In this document: positions 1 to 5,296 of the stretch, in pieces
Position numbering within the stretch: the first letter of the stretch is position 1
How the letters are laid out: every line of letters begins with the position of its first letter
NCBI GenBank assembly: GCA_027033525.1
Contig: JALVLD010000001.1
Location: 1-6,527 of the forward strand
DNA: 6,527 nt
Reading direction: 5' to 3'
Origin: Candidatus Dojkabacteria bacterium
GTDB lineage: Bacteria > Patescibacteriota > Dojkabacteria > GCA-002793355
The notes under the pieces: model-generated
Seen by the model: the letters and a program-made list of their open reading frames with translations, nothing else
Databases searched by the model: none
What the model was told of the DNA's origin: nothing
Position numbers and translations under genes: made by a program

Positions 1-150
1 CCGGTAATTCAATGCTATAAAGATGCAAATTTTAATTATTGTTATAGGGTTCTTCTGGTTAGTGTAATAAAAAAGAAAGGTGAAAGGATATTCGGGAGAT
101 ATTGGAACATATGGGGTGCTATTGTAGATGATGATGTATCTGATATATAA
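1..150 (+). CDS. 3' end of a PPC-like secreted protein gene, probably frameshifted (partial)
   Basis: The frame is open from the window edge for 49 codons to a TAA at 148-150. The last residues read WGAIVDDDVSDI. The relic at 4.7 kb has a matching stretch (KGAIGDDEGDDIYKINLKNG), and the pattern G-x-I-x-D-D-...-D-x-Y-K-[IF]-x-L resembles the start of bacterial PPC domains, which are secreted beta-sandwich modules. If two bases are restored just before the TAA, the reading continues as YKINLGNNYKFKKLK to about position 192, matching the relic. The present stop therefore probably comes from a 2-nt deletion and removes most of the domain. The segment before it (ANFNYCYRVLLVSV) could be the last strand of a preceding PPC repeat. 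The N-terminus lies outside the window. The frame is clear; the family assignment is tentative. Confidence 0.55.
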   Translation, partial: PVIQCYKDANFNYCYRVLLVSVIKKKGERIFGRYWNIWGAIVDDDVSDI

Positions 151-207
151 GATCAACCTTGGAAATAATTATAAATTCAAAAAACTGAAATCTTTAAAGA
201 GGTGTTT

Positions 208-235
208 CATTTTTGTTAATATTATGACAAAAATG
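208..235. promoter_or_regulatory. Inverted repeat, candidate enhancer (UAS) for a sigma-54 activator
   Basis: Two perfect 9-bp arms, CATTTTTGT (208-216) and ACAAAAATG (227-235), flank a 10-bp spacer. The core is TGT-N10-ACA, the same form as the known NifA upstream activator site, although other enhancer-binding proteins use similar dyads. The centre at 221.5 lies 94 bp upstream of the -24 GG of the promoter at 314, about -118 from the predicted start, which is typical for sigma-54 enhancers. A similar repeat sits upstream of the gene at 5297. It could instead be a weak hairpin ending the upstream gene, but no clear T-run follows it. Confidence 0.5.
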
Positions 236-249
236 TCTCTTTTAAGAGA
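236..249. repeat. Short inverted repeat TCTCTT-TT-AAGAGA
   Basis: Six-base perfect arms with a two-base centre directly abut the larger dyad at 208-235. It could be an additional half of a protein-binding region or a chance AT-rich palindrome. It is not followed by a T-tract on the + strand, so I do not call it a terminator. Confidence 0.25.
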
Positions 250-313
250 TGAAAAAAATTATTCTCACTTATTTTTTTTGATAAGAGTTAACTTCTGTTG
301 ATGCTTTAATATA

Positions 314-329
314 TGGCACGAAAATTGTA
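314..329 (+). promoter_or_regulatory. Sigma-54 (-24/-12) promoter of the 365-4149 operon
   Basis: TGGCACG-AAAA-TTGTA matches the sigma-54 consensus TGGCACG-N4-TTGCA at every specified base except the C of the -12 GC, which is T. The spacing between the GG and the -12 G is exactly canonical. Transcription would start near 340, leaving a leader of about 25 nt before the ATG at 365, with the ribosome binding site at 354-359. The putative activator dyad at 208-235 is at the right distance upstream. No comparably good sigma-70 promoter stands out here. Confidence 0.65.
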
Positions 330-353
330 AGTGGTTTTTGTTAGATGCTAAAC

Positions 354-359
354 AGGAGG
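354..359 (+). promoter_or_regulatory. Ribosome binding site deciding the start at 365
   Basis: AGGAGG lies 5 nt before ATG 365. The frame is also open from a TTG at 338, but that start would lie at or before the predicted transcription start near 340, would place this site inside the gene and would add nine residues before the signal peptide. Confidence 0.8.
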
Positions 360-364
360 GAAAA

Positions 365-2029
365 ATGAAAAAAAGATTTTATTTAATTTTAATTATAATG
401 TTTTTCGTATCAATTTTTGTTTATTCGCAAACTATTACTGTAACGAATCCTCATTCGGGCAAAACGTGGTATAAAGGACATACTTATACAATTAGCTGGA
501 CAAAGAGTGGAACAATGGATTCTAATGTGAAGATAACACTATATAAGCCGGATCATACAACCTTGCAGACAATAATAGCAAAACCTACGGCAAACGATGG
601 TTCCTATGATTGGACAGTACCCAGTTCAATTCCAGTGGGGCAATATATAGTGAGAGTGAAAACAATGGACAATGCTGTATATGAAGACGGAGATGTTTTT
701 ACAATAGAGGATTCTACTAATGCAAATATAGTTGTGACTAATCCTCATTCGGGCGATACTTGGACCAAAGGTCAAACATACACAATAATATGGACAAAGA
801 GTGGAACAATGGATTCTAATGTGAAGATAACACTATATAAGCCGGATCATACAACCTTGCAGACAATAATAGCAAAACCTACGGCAAACGATGGTTCCTA
901 TGATTGGACGATCCCTGATTCAATTCCCAATGGACAATATATAGTAAGGGTAAAAACAATGGATAATACTGTCTATGATGACGGAGAAACTTTTACAATC
1001 ATAGAGAACCCTGTTCAATTACCATATATTTCAGTGGAGAGTCCCCATTCTGAAGATATCTGGTATAAAGGACAGGCTTATACGATAAATTGGACATCAA
1101 ATTTACCGGCAACCGCTGAGATAAAAATAAAATTGTATAATGGAGATTTGACCTCAAAGATACTTGATATTGTGAACAGTACTACCAATGATGGTTCATA
1201 TAGTTGGACAGTTCCTACAGGTTTAAATGTTGGAAACTACCGAATAAAGATTCAGACTGTATCCAATATGGTGAGCGATGAAAGTGGAGTATTTTATATT
1301 AAACAAAAAGGTTTTGGAGGATATCCTCCCATACACATAGGGGAAAAAATAACCGTTACTTCACCTAAGAAAGGAGATAGTTTTGCAAAATTGAATAATA
1401 TTGAAATTAGATGGATAAGCAGTAATTTAAGTTCAAAAACACGATTAAAGGTCTTTTTACTTAAAGCTTCCAATGGAGAAAAAATAATGGACATTAGCAC
1501 AATATCTCCAAACGATGGAGAAATGCAGTGGAAAATTCCTTTATCGGTACCAACTGGTGAATATAAAGTGAGAATCTCCACTTTAACAGGTGATGTTTAC
1601 GGAGATAGTGGTTCTTTTCAAATAATACATAAAATTTACCCAAACATTTCATTTTTACCGGATCTTACGGTTAGCGCATATGTTTCACCTCTTGTTAAAA
1701 TGAAAACTGCAAGTGGTAACAAATATTGGTTGAAAGGAGATATTTTTGTTTCGGTGCACAATAAAGGAAAAGTTAAAACTCCGAAAAATGTTGTTGTAAG
1801 AGTCCGGATATTTTACTATGATAATAATCAATGGGTTTCAAGATATCAACTGGAATTTAAAATACAGGATTCCATAGAACCCGGAAAATTTTCGGTAAAA
1901 GTTTTAAAAGATCAAGGATTTATGTATGATATGGTTTCAAAAATTGTAATAAAAGTTGATCCTGAAAATAAAGTCCATGAATCAAGGGAAGACAACAATA
2001 CTTTTACTAAAATATTAAACACAGATTAA
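365..2029 (+). CDS. Secreted protein with four Kre9/KNH-type Ig-like domains and a C-terminal CARDB-like domain
   Basis: The product has 554 residues. Residues 1-22 form a Sec signal peptide (MKK, a long hydrophobic core, ...VYSQ). Four Ig-like repeats follow at about 23-115, 121-212, 220-313 and 328-421, each with the pattern I-x-V-x-x-P-x-x-G-x-x-W-x-K-G ... W ... NDG-x-x-x-W-x-[IV]-P ... G-x-Y-x-[IV]-[RK]-[IV]. This is the Ser-Thr-rich/Kre9-KNH family often seen in bacterial exported proteins. Residues 430-551 resemble CARDB, an adhesion-type beta-sandwich, ending in the typical VDPENKVHESREDNN. Domains 1 and 2 share 119 bp of identical DNA. The protein has no cysteine, lipobox, anchor motif or C-terminal helix, so it is probably released or held non-covalently. 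It is the first gene of a likely three-gene operon under the sigma-54 element at 314. The architecture is well supported; a role in adhesion or matrix is inferred. Confidence 0.9.
   Translation: MKKRFYLILIIMFFVSIFVYSQTITVTNPHSGKTWYKGHTYTISWTKSGTMDSNVKITLYKPDHTTLQTIIAKPTANDGSYDWTVPSSIPVGQYIVRVKTMDNAVYEDGDVFTIEDSTNANIVVTNPHSGDTWTKGQTYTIIWTKSGTMDSNVKITLYKPDHTTLQTIIAKPTANDGSYDWTIPDSIPNGQYIVRVKTMDNTVYDDGETFTIIENPVQLPYISVESPHSEDIWYKGQAYTINWTSNLPATAEIKIKLYNGDLTSKILDIVNSTTNDGSYSWTVPTGLNVGNYRIKIQTVSNMVSDESGVFYIKQKGFGGYPPIHIGEKITVTSPKKGDSFAKLNNIEIRWISSNLSSKTRLKVFLLKASNGEKIMDISTISPNDGEMQWKIPLSVPTGEYKVRISTLTGDVYGDSGSFQIIHKIYPNISFLPDLTVSAYVSPLVKMKTASGNKYWLKGDIFVSVHNKGKVKTPKNVVVRVRIFYYDNNQWVSRYQLEFKIQDSIEPGKFSVKVLKDQGFMYDMVSKIVIKVDPENKVHESREDNNTFTKILNTD
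497..615 (+). repeat. 119-bp identical DNA repeat, copy in Ig domain 1 of the first gene
   Basis: This segment is identical base for base to 791-909 (offset 294 bp). It encodes the middle of the Ig-like domain, from WTKSGTMDSN to GSYDW. Sequence immediately outside the block differs, so the edges are sharp. Identity extends to silent positions, indicating recent duplication or gene conversion rather than protein-level selection. Confidence 0.9.
791..948 (+). repeat. Identical DNA repeat, copy in Ig domain 2 of the first gene
   Basis: Bases 791-909 are identical to 497-615, and bases 827-948 are identical to 3076-3197 in the third gene (122 bp). The two shared stretches overlap but have different boundaries. 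This copy therefore appears to have exchanged sequence both with its neighbour in the same gene and with a gene about 2.2 kb downstream. Confidence 0.9.
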
Positions 2030-2088
2030 AAACAATTAAAATATAAAAGAAGGCAAATTTAATTAATTAAAATGAAAGGAGGCAAAAA

Positions 2089-2697
2089 ATGAAGAAAAGT
2101 GTTTTTTTGATTCTTTTAATCGCAGTGTTTATTACCGCAATGAGTTTTGCTGCCACAATTTCGGTTTGGCAACCTCGATCAGGTGATAGATGGTACGCAG
2201 GACAAACTTACACTATACTGTGGACAAAGAGCGGGAGTATGAGTCCATTTGTAAAGATCAAATTAATGCGGATAATAAATCATAGGACAATACTTGCTGG
2301 AAAGATAACAGATACGACACCTAATGATGGGAGTTATATCTGGGCAGTGCCTACAAGTTTAGAATCCGGAACTTACTATATAAGTATAAAAACTACTGAC
2401 AATTCTGTTCATGGTAATAGCGTGCATTTTACAATCATAAATCGGGATTTGGATAAAAAACGGGCGCTTCTTTCTCATCATATTAATTTTCATATAATAA
2501 TTACTAACCCTACAGCTTCAACAACTTGGTTTGAAGGAAAAAGATACAATCTCGTTTGGAACAACAGCTTTACTAAAGGTAAACATATTAAAATTGGTTT
2601 GTATAATTTTAACGGCAAAAGCCTGATTAAAGTTATATATGATGGCAATGATGTATTATCTGACCCTGCTGACAAATCTAAATCAACATATTCTTAG
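2089..2697 (+). CDS. Secreted Ig-like domain protein, truncated by a TAG in the second domain
   Basis: The open part has 202 codons from ATG 2089, with AAGGAGG at 2076-2082. Residues 1-22 are a signal peptide (MKKSVFLILL ... SFA). Residues 23-116 form a complete Kre9/KNH-type Ig-like domain, and a second domain starts near 134 (IIITNPTASTTWFEGKRYNL). It stops at TAG 2695-2697, yet the same frame continues for 43 codons to TGA 2827-2829 with the rest of the domain. In the sister proteins the stop position is a Trp followed by x-[IV]-P (compare GWRIPK in the third gene with S-stop-IVPK here), so TGG to TAG is the simplest explanation. A truncated protein with one intact domain could still be exported. 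The gene is 59 bp downstream of gene 1 and about 54 bp from gene 3, so it is probably cotranscribed. With no C-terminal module even when read through, it is the shortest family member. Confidence 0.75.
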   Translation: MKKSVFLILLIAVFITAMSFAATISVWQPRSGDRWYAGQTYTILWTKSGSMSPFVKIKLMRIINHRTILAGKITDTTPNDGSYIWAVPTSLESGTYYISIKTTDNSVHGNSVHFTIINRDLDKKRALLSHHINFHIIITNPTASTTWFEGKRYNLVWNNSFTKGKHIKIGLYNFNGKSLIKVIYDGNDVLSDPADKSKSTYS

Positions 2698-2829
2698 ATA
2701 GTTCCGAAAGGATTAGGTTCGTTTACAGGAAAGAGATATAGAATAAAAATCTACACAATAGGCGGAACAACAAAAAGTGTAAATGGAAGTGTTGATATTA
2801 CGATTAAAACTCCCATTACACTTCATTGA
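2698..2829 (+). pseudogene. In-frame remainder of the second Ig-like domain, after the TAG
   Basis: Forty-three codons follow the TAG without a further stop until TGA at 2827-2829. They start IVPKGLGSFTGKRYRIKIYT and supply the last strands of the Ig-like fold, aligning with RIPKDF...KRKRYRIYIE of the third gene. The reading frame is still intact, so the stop is recent, is suppressed, or acts as a switchable end. Plain nonsense decay is the default view. Confidence 0.7.
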
Positions 2830-2870
2830 AGATAAACGGAAGTAAACATAGTAGTTTATAATTAAGATGT

Positions 2871-2877
2871 AAGGAGG
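2871..2877 (+). promoter_or_regulatory. First of two ribosome binding sites for the third gene
   Basis: AAGGAGG is placed 6 nt before ATG 2884. A second AAGGAGG at 2896-2902 stands 5 nt before ATG 2908, in the same frame eight codons later. Both starts look efficient. The second gives a signal peptide that lines up with the sister genes; the first adds the basic stretch MKKRKEGR. Confidence 0.65.
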
Positions 2878-2907
2878 TAAAAAATGAAGAAAAGAAAGGA
2901 GGGAAGA

Positions 2908-4149
2908 ATGAAAAAATATTTTTATCTAATTTTAATCATAATATTTACATTAACTTCATTTGGATATTCTCAAAGTATTACTGTAACCAATCCTCATTCC
3001 GGACAAGTATGGAATAAGGGGAACACATACACAATAATATGGACGAAGAGCGGAAGTATGGATTCCCAGGTGAAAATAACACTATATAAGCCGGATCATA
3101 CAACCTTGCAGACAATAATAGCAAAACCTACGGCAAACGATGGTTCCTATGATTGGACGATCCCTGATTCAATTCCCAATGGACAATATATAGTAAGAGT
3201 AAAAACAATGGATAATGCTGTATACGGAGAAAGCGATACTTTTTCTATTAAGACATCATCATTCTTAAGACACTTTAAGCTTGAAATACCAATTACAAGC
3301 CCCAAATCCGGCGAGACTTATTTGGAAGGAAATAATGTGAATATTGTATGGAATAATGTATTGACAAAAGGGAAAACTGTAAGAATTTATGCCAGGGACG
3401 GTCTGAATAATCATGATTATCTCTTATTTACTCTTACCTGTGATAAAACCGCTAAGCATCAAATGATAGGGTGGAGAATTCCTAAAGATTTTATTAAAGA
3501 ACATAATATAAAGAGAAAAAGATATAGAATCTATATCGAATGTCAAATTAATAGTAGAGTATTTAAGGGATTAAGTGAAGAATTTACAGTTAAAAAACGC
3601 AGCGGTGAAAGCCTGAAATTGTTCCCCTCTTGTGTAAATCAGGTTAAACAATATTCCGATTATTCGGAATGCGGTCAATTTATTCAACAATTAACACCAT
3701 ATCCAACAAATGCCCATAATATCGTGGTGGCAGGGTTTCATGGATGGTATGAAAGTTATCATTGTAGAAACGCTTATGTCTATAGAGGTAAAGCTTATTT
3801 TGATTTAGTTAGCTTTATAAAATTTCATAAATATCTTTATAATGGTGGTTATAGATTTCAAAAAGCTACTCTGAAAATAATGAATACCAATAAAAAATGT
3901 CCGTTGATTATTCATGTTATAAAAAACGATAACTCTGATCTATTTAAAGTTCAATTAGGTGATAAAGTAAATCATAATGGTTCCAAAGCCAATATTACAT
4001 CTGTTGTTAGAAAATGGCTTATCTTTCCCTCAAAAAACAAAGGATTGCTTTTTATGGGAAATGACGAAAAAGGGCTTTATAATAACTATTATGCTCCTTG
4101 TGTAATGCAGGTACAACTAACTCTTACATTGGAATATATAAGACTTTAA
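2908..4149 (+). CDS. Secreted protein with two Ig-like domains and a C-terminal DNRLRE/CBM96-like domain
   Basis: From ATG 2908 the product has 413 residues (421 from the alternative ATG 2884). Residues 1-22 are the signal peptide (MKKYFYLILI ... FGYSQ). Residues 23-115 form the family Ig-like domain, part of which is identical in DNA to domain 2 of the first gene. A more divergent Ig-like domain spans about 127-237. Residues about 272-413 resemble the DNRLRE/CBM96 jelly-roll of surface and carbohydrate-associated proteins. The cues are GKAYFDLVSF, then RFQKATLKI, then ANITSVVRKWL followed by a Gly-Leu-Leu-Phe strand, and a final strand QVQLTLTLEY. Seven cysteines (178, 212, 242, 255, 286, 331, 398) occur after the first domain, unlike the cysteine-free first gene, so disulfides are possible. 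It is the last gene of the probable operon. A role in polysaccharide or matrix contact is inferred from the domain family only. Confidence 0.85.
   Translation: MKKYFYLILIIIFTLTSFGYSQSITVTNPHSGQVWNKGNTYTIIWTKSGSMDSQVKITLYKPDHTTLQTIIAKPTANDGSYDWTIPDSIPNGQYIVRVKTMDNAVYGESDTFSIKTSSFLRHFKLEIPITSPKSGETYLEGNNVNIVWNNVLTKGKTVRIYARDGLNNHDYLLFTLTCDKTAKHQMIGWRIPKDFIKEHNIKRKRYRIYIECQINSRVFKGLSEEFTVKKRSGESLKLFPSCVNQVKQYSDYSECGQFIQQLTPYPTNAHNIVVAGFHGWYESYHCRNAYVYRGKAYFDLVSFIKFHKYLYNGGYRFQKATLKIMNTNKKCPLIIHVIKNDNSDLFKVQLGDKVNHNGSKANITSVVRKWLIFPSKNKGLLFMGNDEKGLYNNYYAPCVMQVQLTLTLEYIRL
3076..3197 (+). repeat. 122-bp identical DNA repeat, copy in the third gene
   Basis: Identical to 827-948 in the first gene (offset 2249 bp). 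The bases just upstream (the WTKSGSMDSQ codons) differ at several positions, whereas this block has none, which gives a sharp upstream boundary. The gene at 5297 encodes a similar protein segment but with many DNA differences, so it did not take part in this exchange. Confidence 0.9.
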
Positions 4150-4575
4150 CCTATTTTATCATTAAGTATTTATTTTATTTTACAAATTAATATTAAAATG
4201 AAGTTTTAAATATAACAATTAAAAGATAATAAAAGGATAAGAGAAGGTGATTGATTCAAAATTCAGAATATGATTCTTCTGTTAATCCTAAATTTAAAAT
4301 TAATTCGGATGTCGGTAAACTAAGTATCTTAATATTCCCCTTATTGCAGCAAGTTATCATTATACGGCAGAAGGAAAAGAGTGGTTTCATTCTGTAAAAT
4401 TGTATAGGTTGAGATGTGGATTGATCCATATAATACTTTTAGAGAAGATAGAGAGGACAGAGAAAAGATCAACTATGCCAAAACAAATTGTATGTCGTGA
4501 GTAGTTTTGATAATAAACAGCAAATCTCATCACTATTCTTTATAATATTTTTAAAGTTTAATAAAGACCTTGCAA
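4150..4575 (+). other. Gene-poor decayed region after the operon
   Basis: No convincing gene is visible. Short open stretches exist: TTG 4251 to TAA 4397 (48 codons, poorly placed AAGGTGA) and, in other frames, a stretch reading AASYHYTAEGKEWFHSVK and another reading WIDPYNTFREDREDREK. They overlap in different frames and look like coding sequence broken by frameshifts, but I recognise no family. No clear intrinsic terminator follows the operon end at 4149. Confidence 0.4.
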
Positions 4576-4978
4576 ATGAGAAGGAGGAAAAGAATCTTCG
4601 TTATTACAATCATAGTGTTGTTTATCTCTGCTTTTGGTTATTCACAAAGCATCACAGGGATAAGTCCTTATTGGAGATAGATCGCAACACAAAGGGTGCT
4701 ATTGGAGATGATGAAGGTGATGATATTTATAAAATTAACCTTAAAAATGGTTGGAAATTTAAAATAATTGAAATAATAGAAAACCTCAAAGGATGAAGTT
4801 ATTTAACACCTCTATCACCCAAAGTGAAGCTAGTTGGACCGCAACAATACATTGTAAAGTAAGTCCAGCGAATGAAATCCTTTACAGAATTAGAATTTAT
4901 GTTGAAGGACTATTAGGGACACATTTAGATAGAGTAAGTTTAGCTTTTTTGTTTGTCTGTACATTTGTTAGTATATAA
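4576..4978 (+). pseudogene. Relic of a secreted PPC-like protein of the same family (multiple frameshifts)
   Basis: ATG 4576 opens a 34-codon frame encoding a typical family signal peptide (core IFVITIIVLFIS, then AFGYSQSIT) and two or three residues of the mature start (ISPYW) before TAG 4678-4680. A second frame then reads IDRNTKGAIGDDEGDDIYKI and on to TGA 4794-4796. A third frame continues from 4793 with ASWTATIHCKVSPANEILYR, then IRIYVEG, to TAA 4976-4978. Read together these give a signal peptide plus a PPC-like beta-sandwich, like the gene end at 1-150. No Ig-like domain remains, so it was deleted or never present. Three frames in about 400 bp mean no intact product. Reading 4488-4796 or 4793-4978 as separate genes would be misleading. 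Confidence 0.6.
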
Positions 4979-5116
4979 AAAAACAATATTTATTAAAAAA
5001 AATATCTTCATTTTTCCTAACTATTTTTGATATGCAAGAATTGTCTCTATAAAATATTTGATCTTGAATTATTAATGGAAAACAGTTTAACATGCATTTT
5101 TACCTTTTGGTTTTTG

Positions 5117-5145
5117 TTGAAAAAAAGCTCTGGAAAGTTTATTAT
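5117..5145 (+). promoter_or_regulatory. Possible sigma-70 promoter
   Basis: TTGAAA (5117-5122), a 17-bp spacer and TATTAT (5140-5145) match the sigma-70 consensus 5/6 and 5/6. Transcription would start near 5152, giving a leader of about 145 nt, with the inverted repeat 5151-5178 at the start site like an operator. Such matches are common by chance in AT-rich DNA, so this is a rival to the sigma-54 reading, not a firm call. Confidence 0.3.
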
Positions 5146-5150
5146 ACATA

Positions 5151-5178
5151 CAAATATGTCGAAATATTAACAAATTTG
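5151..5178. promoter_or_regulatory. Inverted repeat, second candidate enhancer (TGT-N10-ACA)
   Basis: Arms CAAATATGT (5151-5159) and ACAAATTTG (5170-5178) pair at 8 of 9 positions across a 10-bp spacer. The design (9-bp arms, N10, TGT...ACA core) is the same as at 208-235. The centre is 84 bp upstream of the GG of the sigma-54-like element at 5247, one helical turn less than the 94 bp at the first promoter, so a bound activator would sit on the same DNA face. Confidence 0.45.
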
Positions 5179-5242
5179 TAGAACGATATGAGGCAAATGA
5201 AATATATGCGTTAGAAAAAAGCCACTATTATGAGAAAAAACA

Positions 5243-5271
5243 CCTCTGGAATGATTGTTGAAGAGGATTTT
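5243..5271 (+). other. Possible hairpin in the leader (CCTCT / AGAGG, then T-run)
   Basis: CCTCT (5243-5247) can pair with AGAGG (5262-5266). It is preceded by a run of six A and followed by five T, so the stem could extend past a small bulge. The loop is 14 nt. It could be a weak terminator or attenuator just before the gene, if transcription starts further upstream. It overlaps the sigma-54-like element, and both readings cannot easily be equally important. Confidence 0.3.
5247..5262 (+). promoter_or_regulatory. Sigma-54-like element upstream of the last gene
   Basis: TGGAATG-ATTG-TTGAA has the invariant GG and the TTG at exact sigma-54 spacing, but the -12 GC is GA and the CAC of the -24 box is AAT. 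It is therefore weaker than the element at 314. Its support comes from position: the start would be near 5273, just before the ribosome binding site 5283-5289, and a TGT-N10-ACA dyad lies 84 bp upstream, mirroring the first promoter. Confidence 0.4.
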
Positions 5272-5296
5272 TACTAAAGCATAAGGAGGTTATAAG

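Larger units (their letters stand above)
4979..5296 (+). other. Intergenic control region upstream of the last gene
   Basis: No open frame of note. The stretch is very AT-rich (several A and T runs between 4978 and 5030). It holds a possible sigma-70 element, an inverted repeat like the one at 208-235, a sigma-54-like element overlapping a hairpin, and the AAGGAGG (5283-5289) of the gene at 5297. Each is listed separately where supported. Confidence 0.6.

Noticed and set aside
208..249. Intrinsic terminator of the upstream gene
   Set aside because: The stems are almost all A-T and no clear T-run follows; the dyad geometry fits a protein-binding site better.
338..364. TTG start at 338 for the first gene
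   Set aside because: It would put the AGGAGG inside the gene and add nine residues before a normal signal peptide; it also lies at or before the predicted sigma-54 transcript start near 340.
497..948. CRISPR or simple tandem repeat array
   Set aside because: The repeat is a coding duplication of an Ig-like domain, with only two near-identical copies in tandem and no spacers.
1294..1581. Minus-strand open frame of 95 codons
   Set aside because: It lies wholly inside the Ig-like region of the first gene, with no ribosome site or recognisable product; it is a shadow of the coding strand.
2490..2675. Minus-strand open frame of 61 codons
   Set aside because: Antisense to the second Ig-like domain of the second gene and without any supporting signal.
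2695..2697. TAG as a sense codon throughout the organism
   Set aside because: The gene at 5297 ends at a TAG right after its CARDB-like domain, and readthrough there gives only a low-complexity basic tail, so TAG looks like a normal stop.
4488..4796. A 102-codon gene
   Set aside because: Its first half is the out-of-frame shadow of the signal-peptide relic at 4576; only the second half is family-like, so it is part of a pseudogene.
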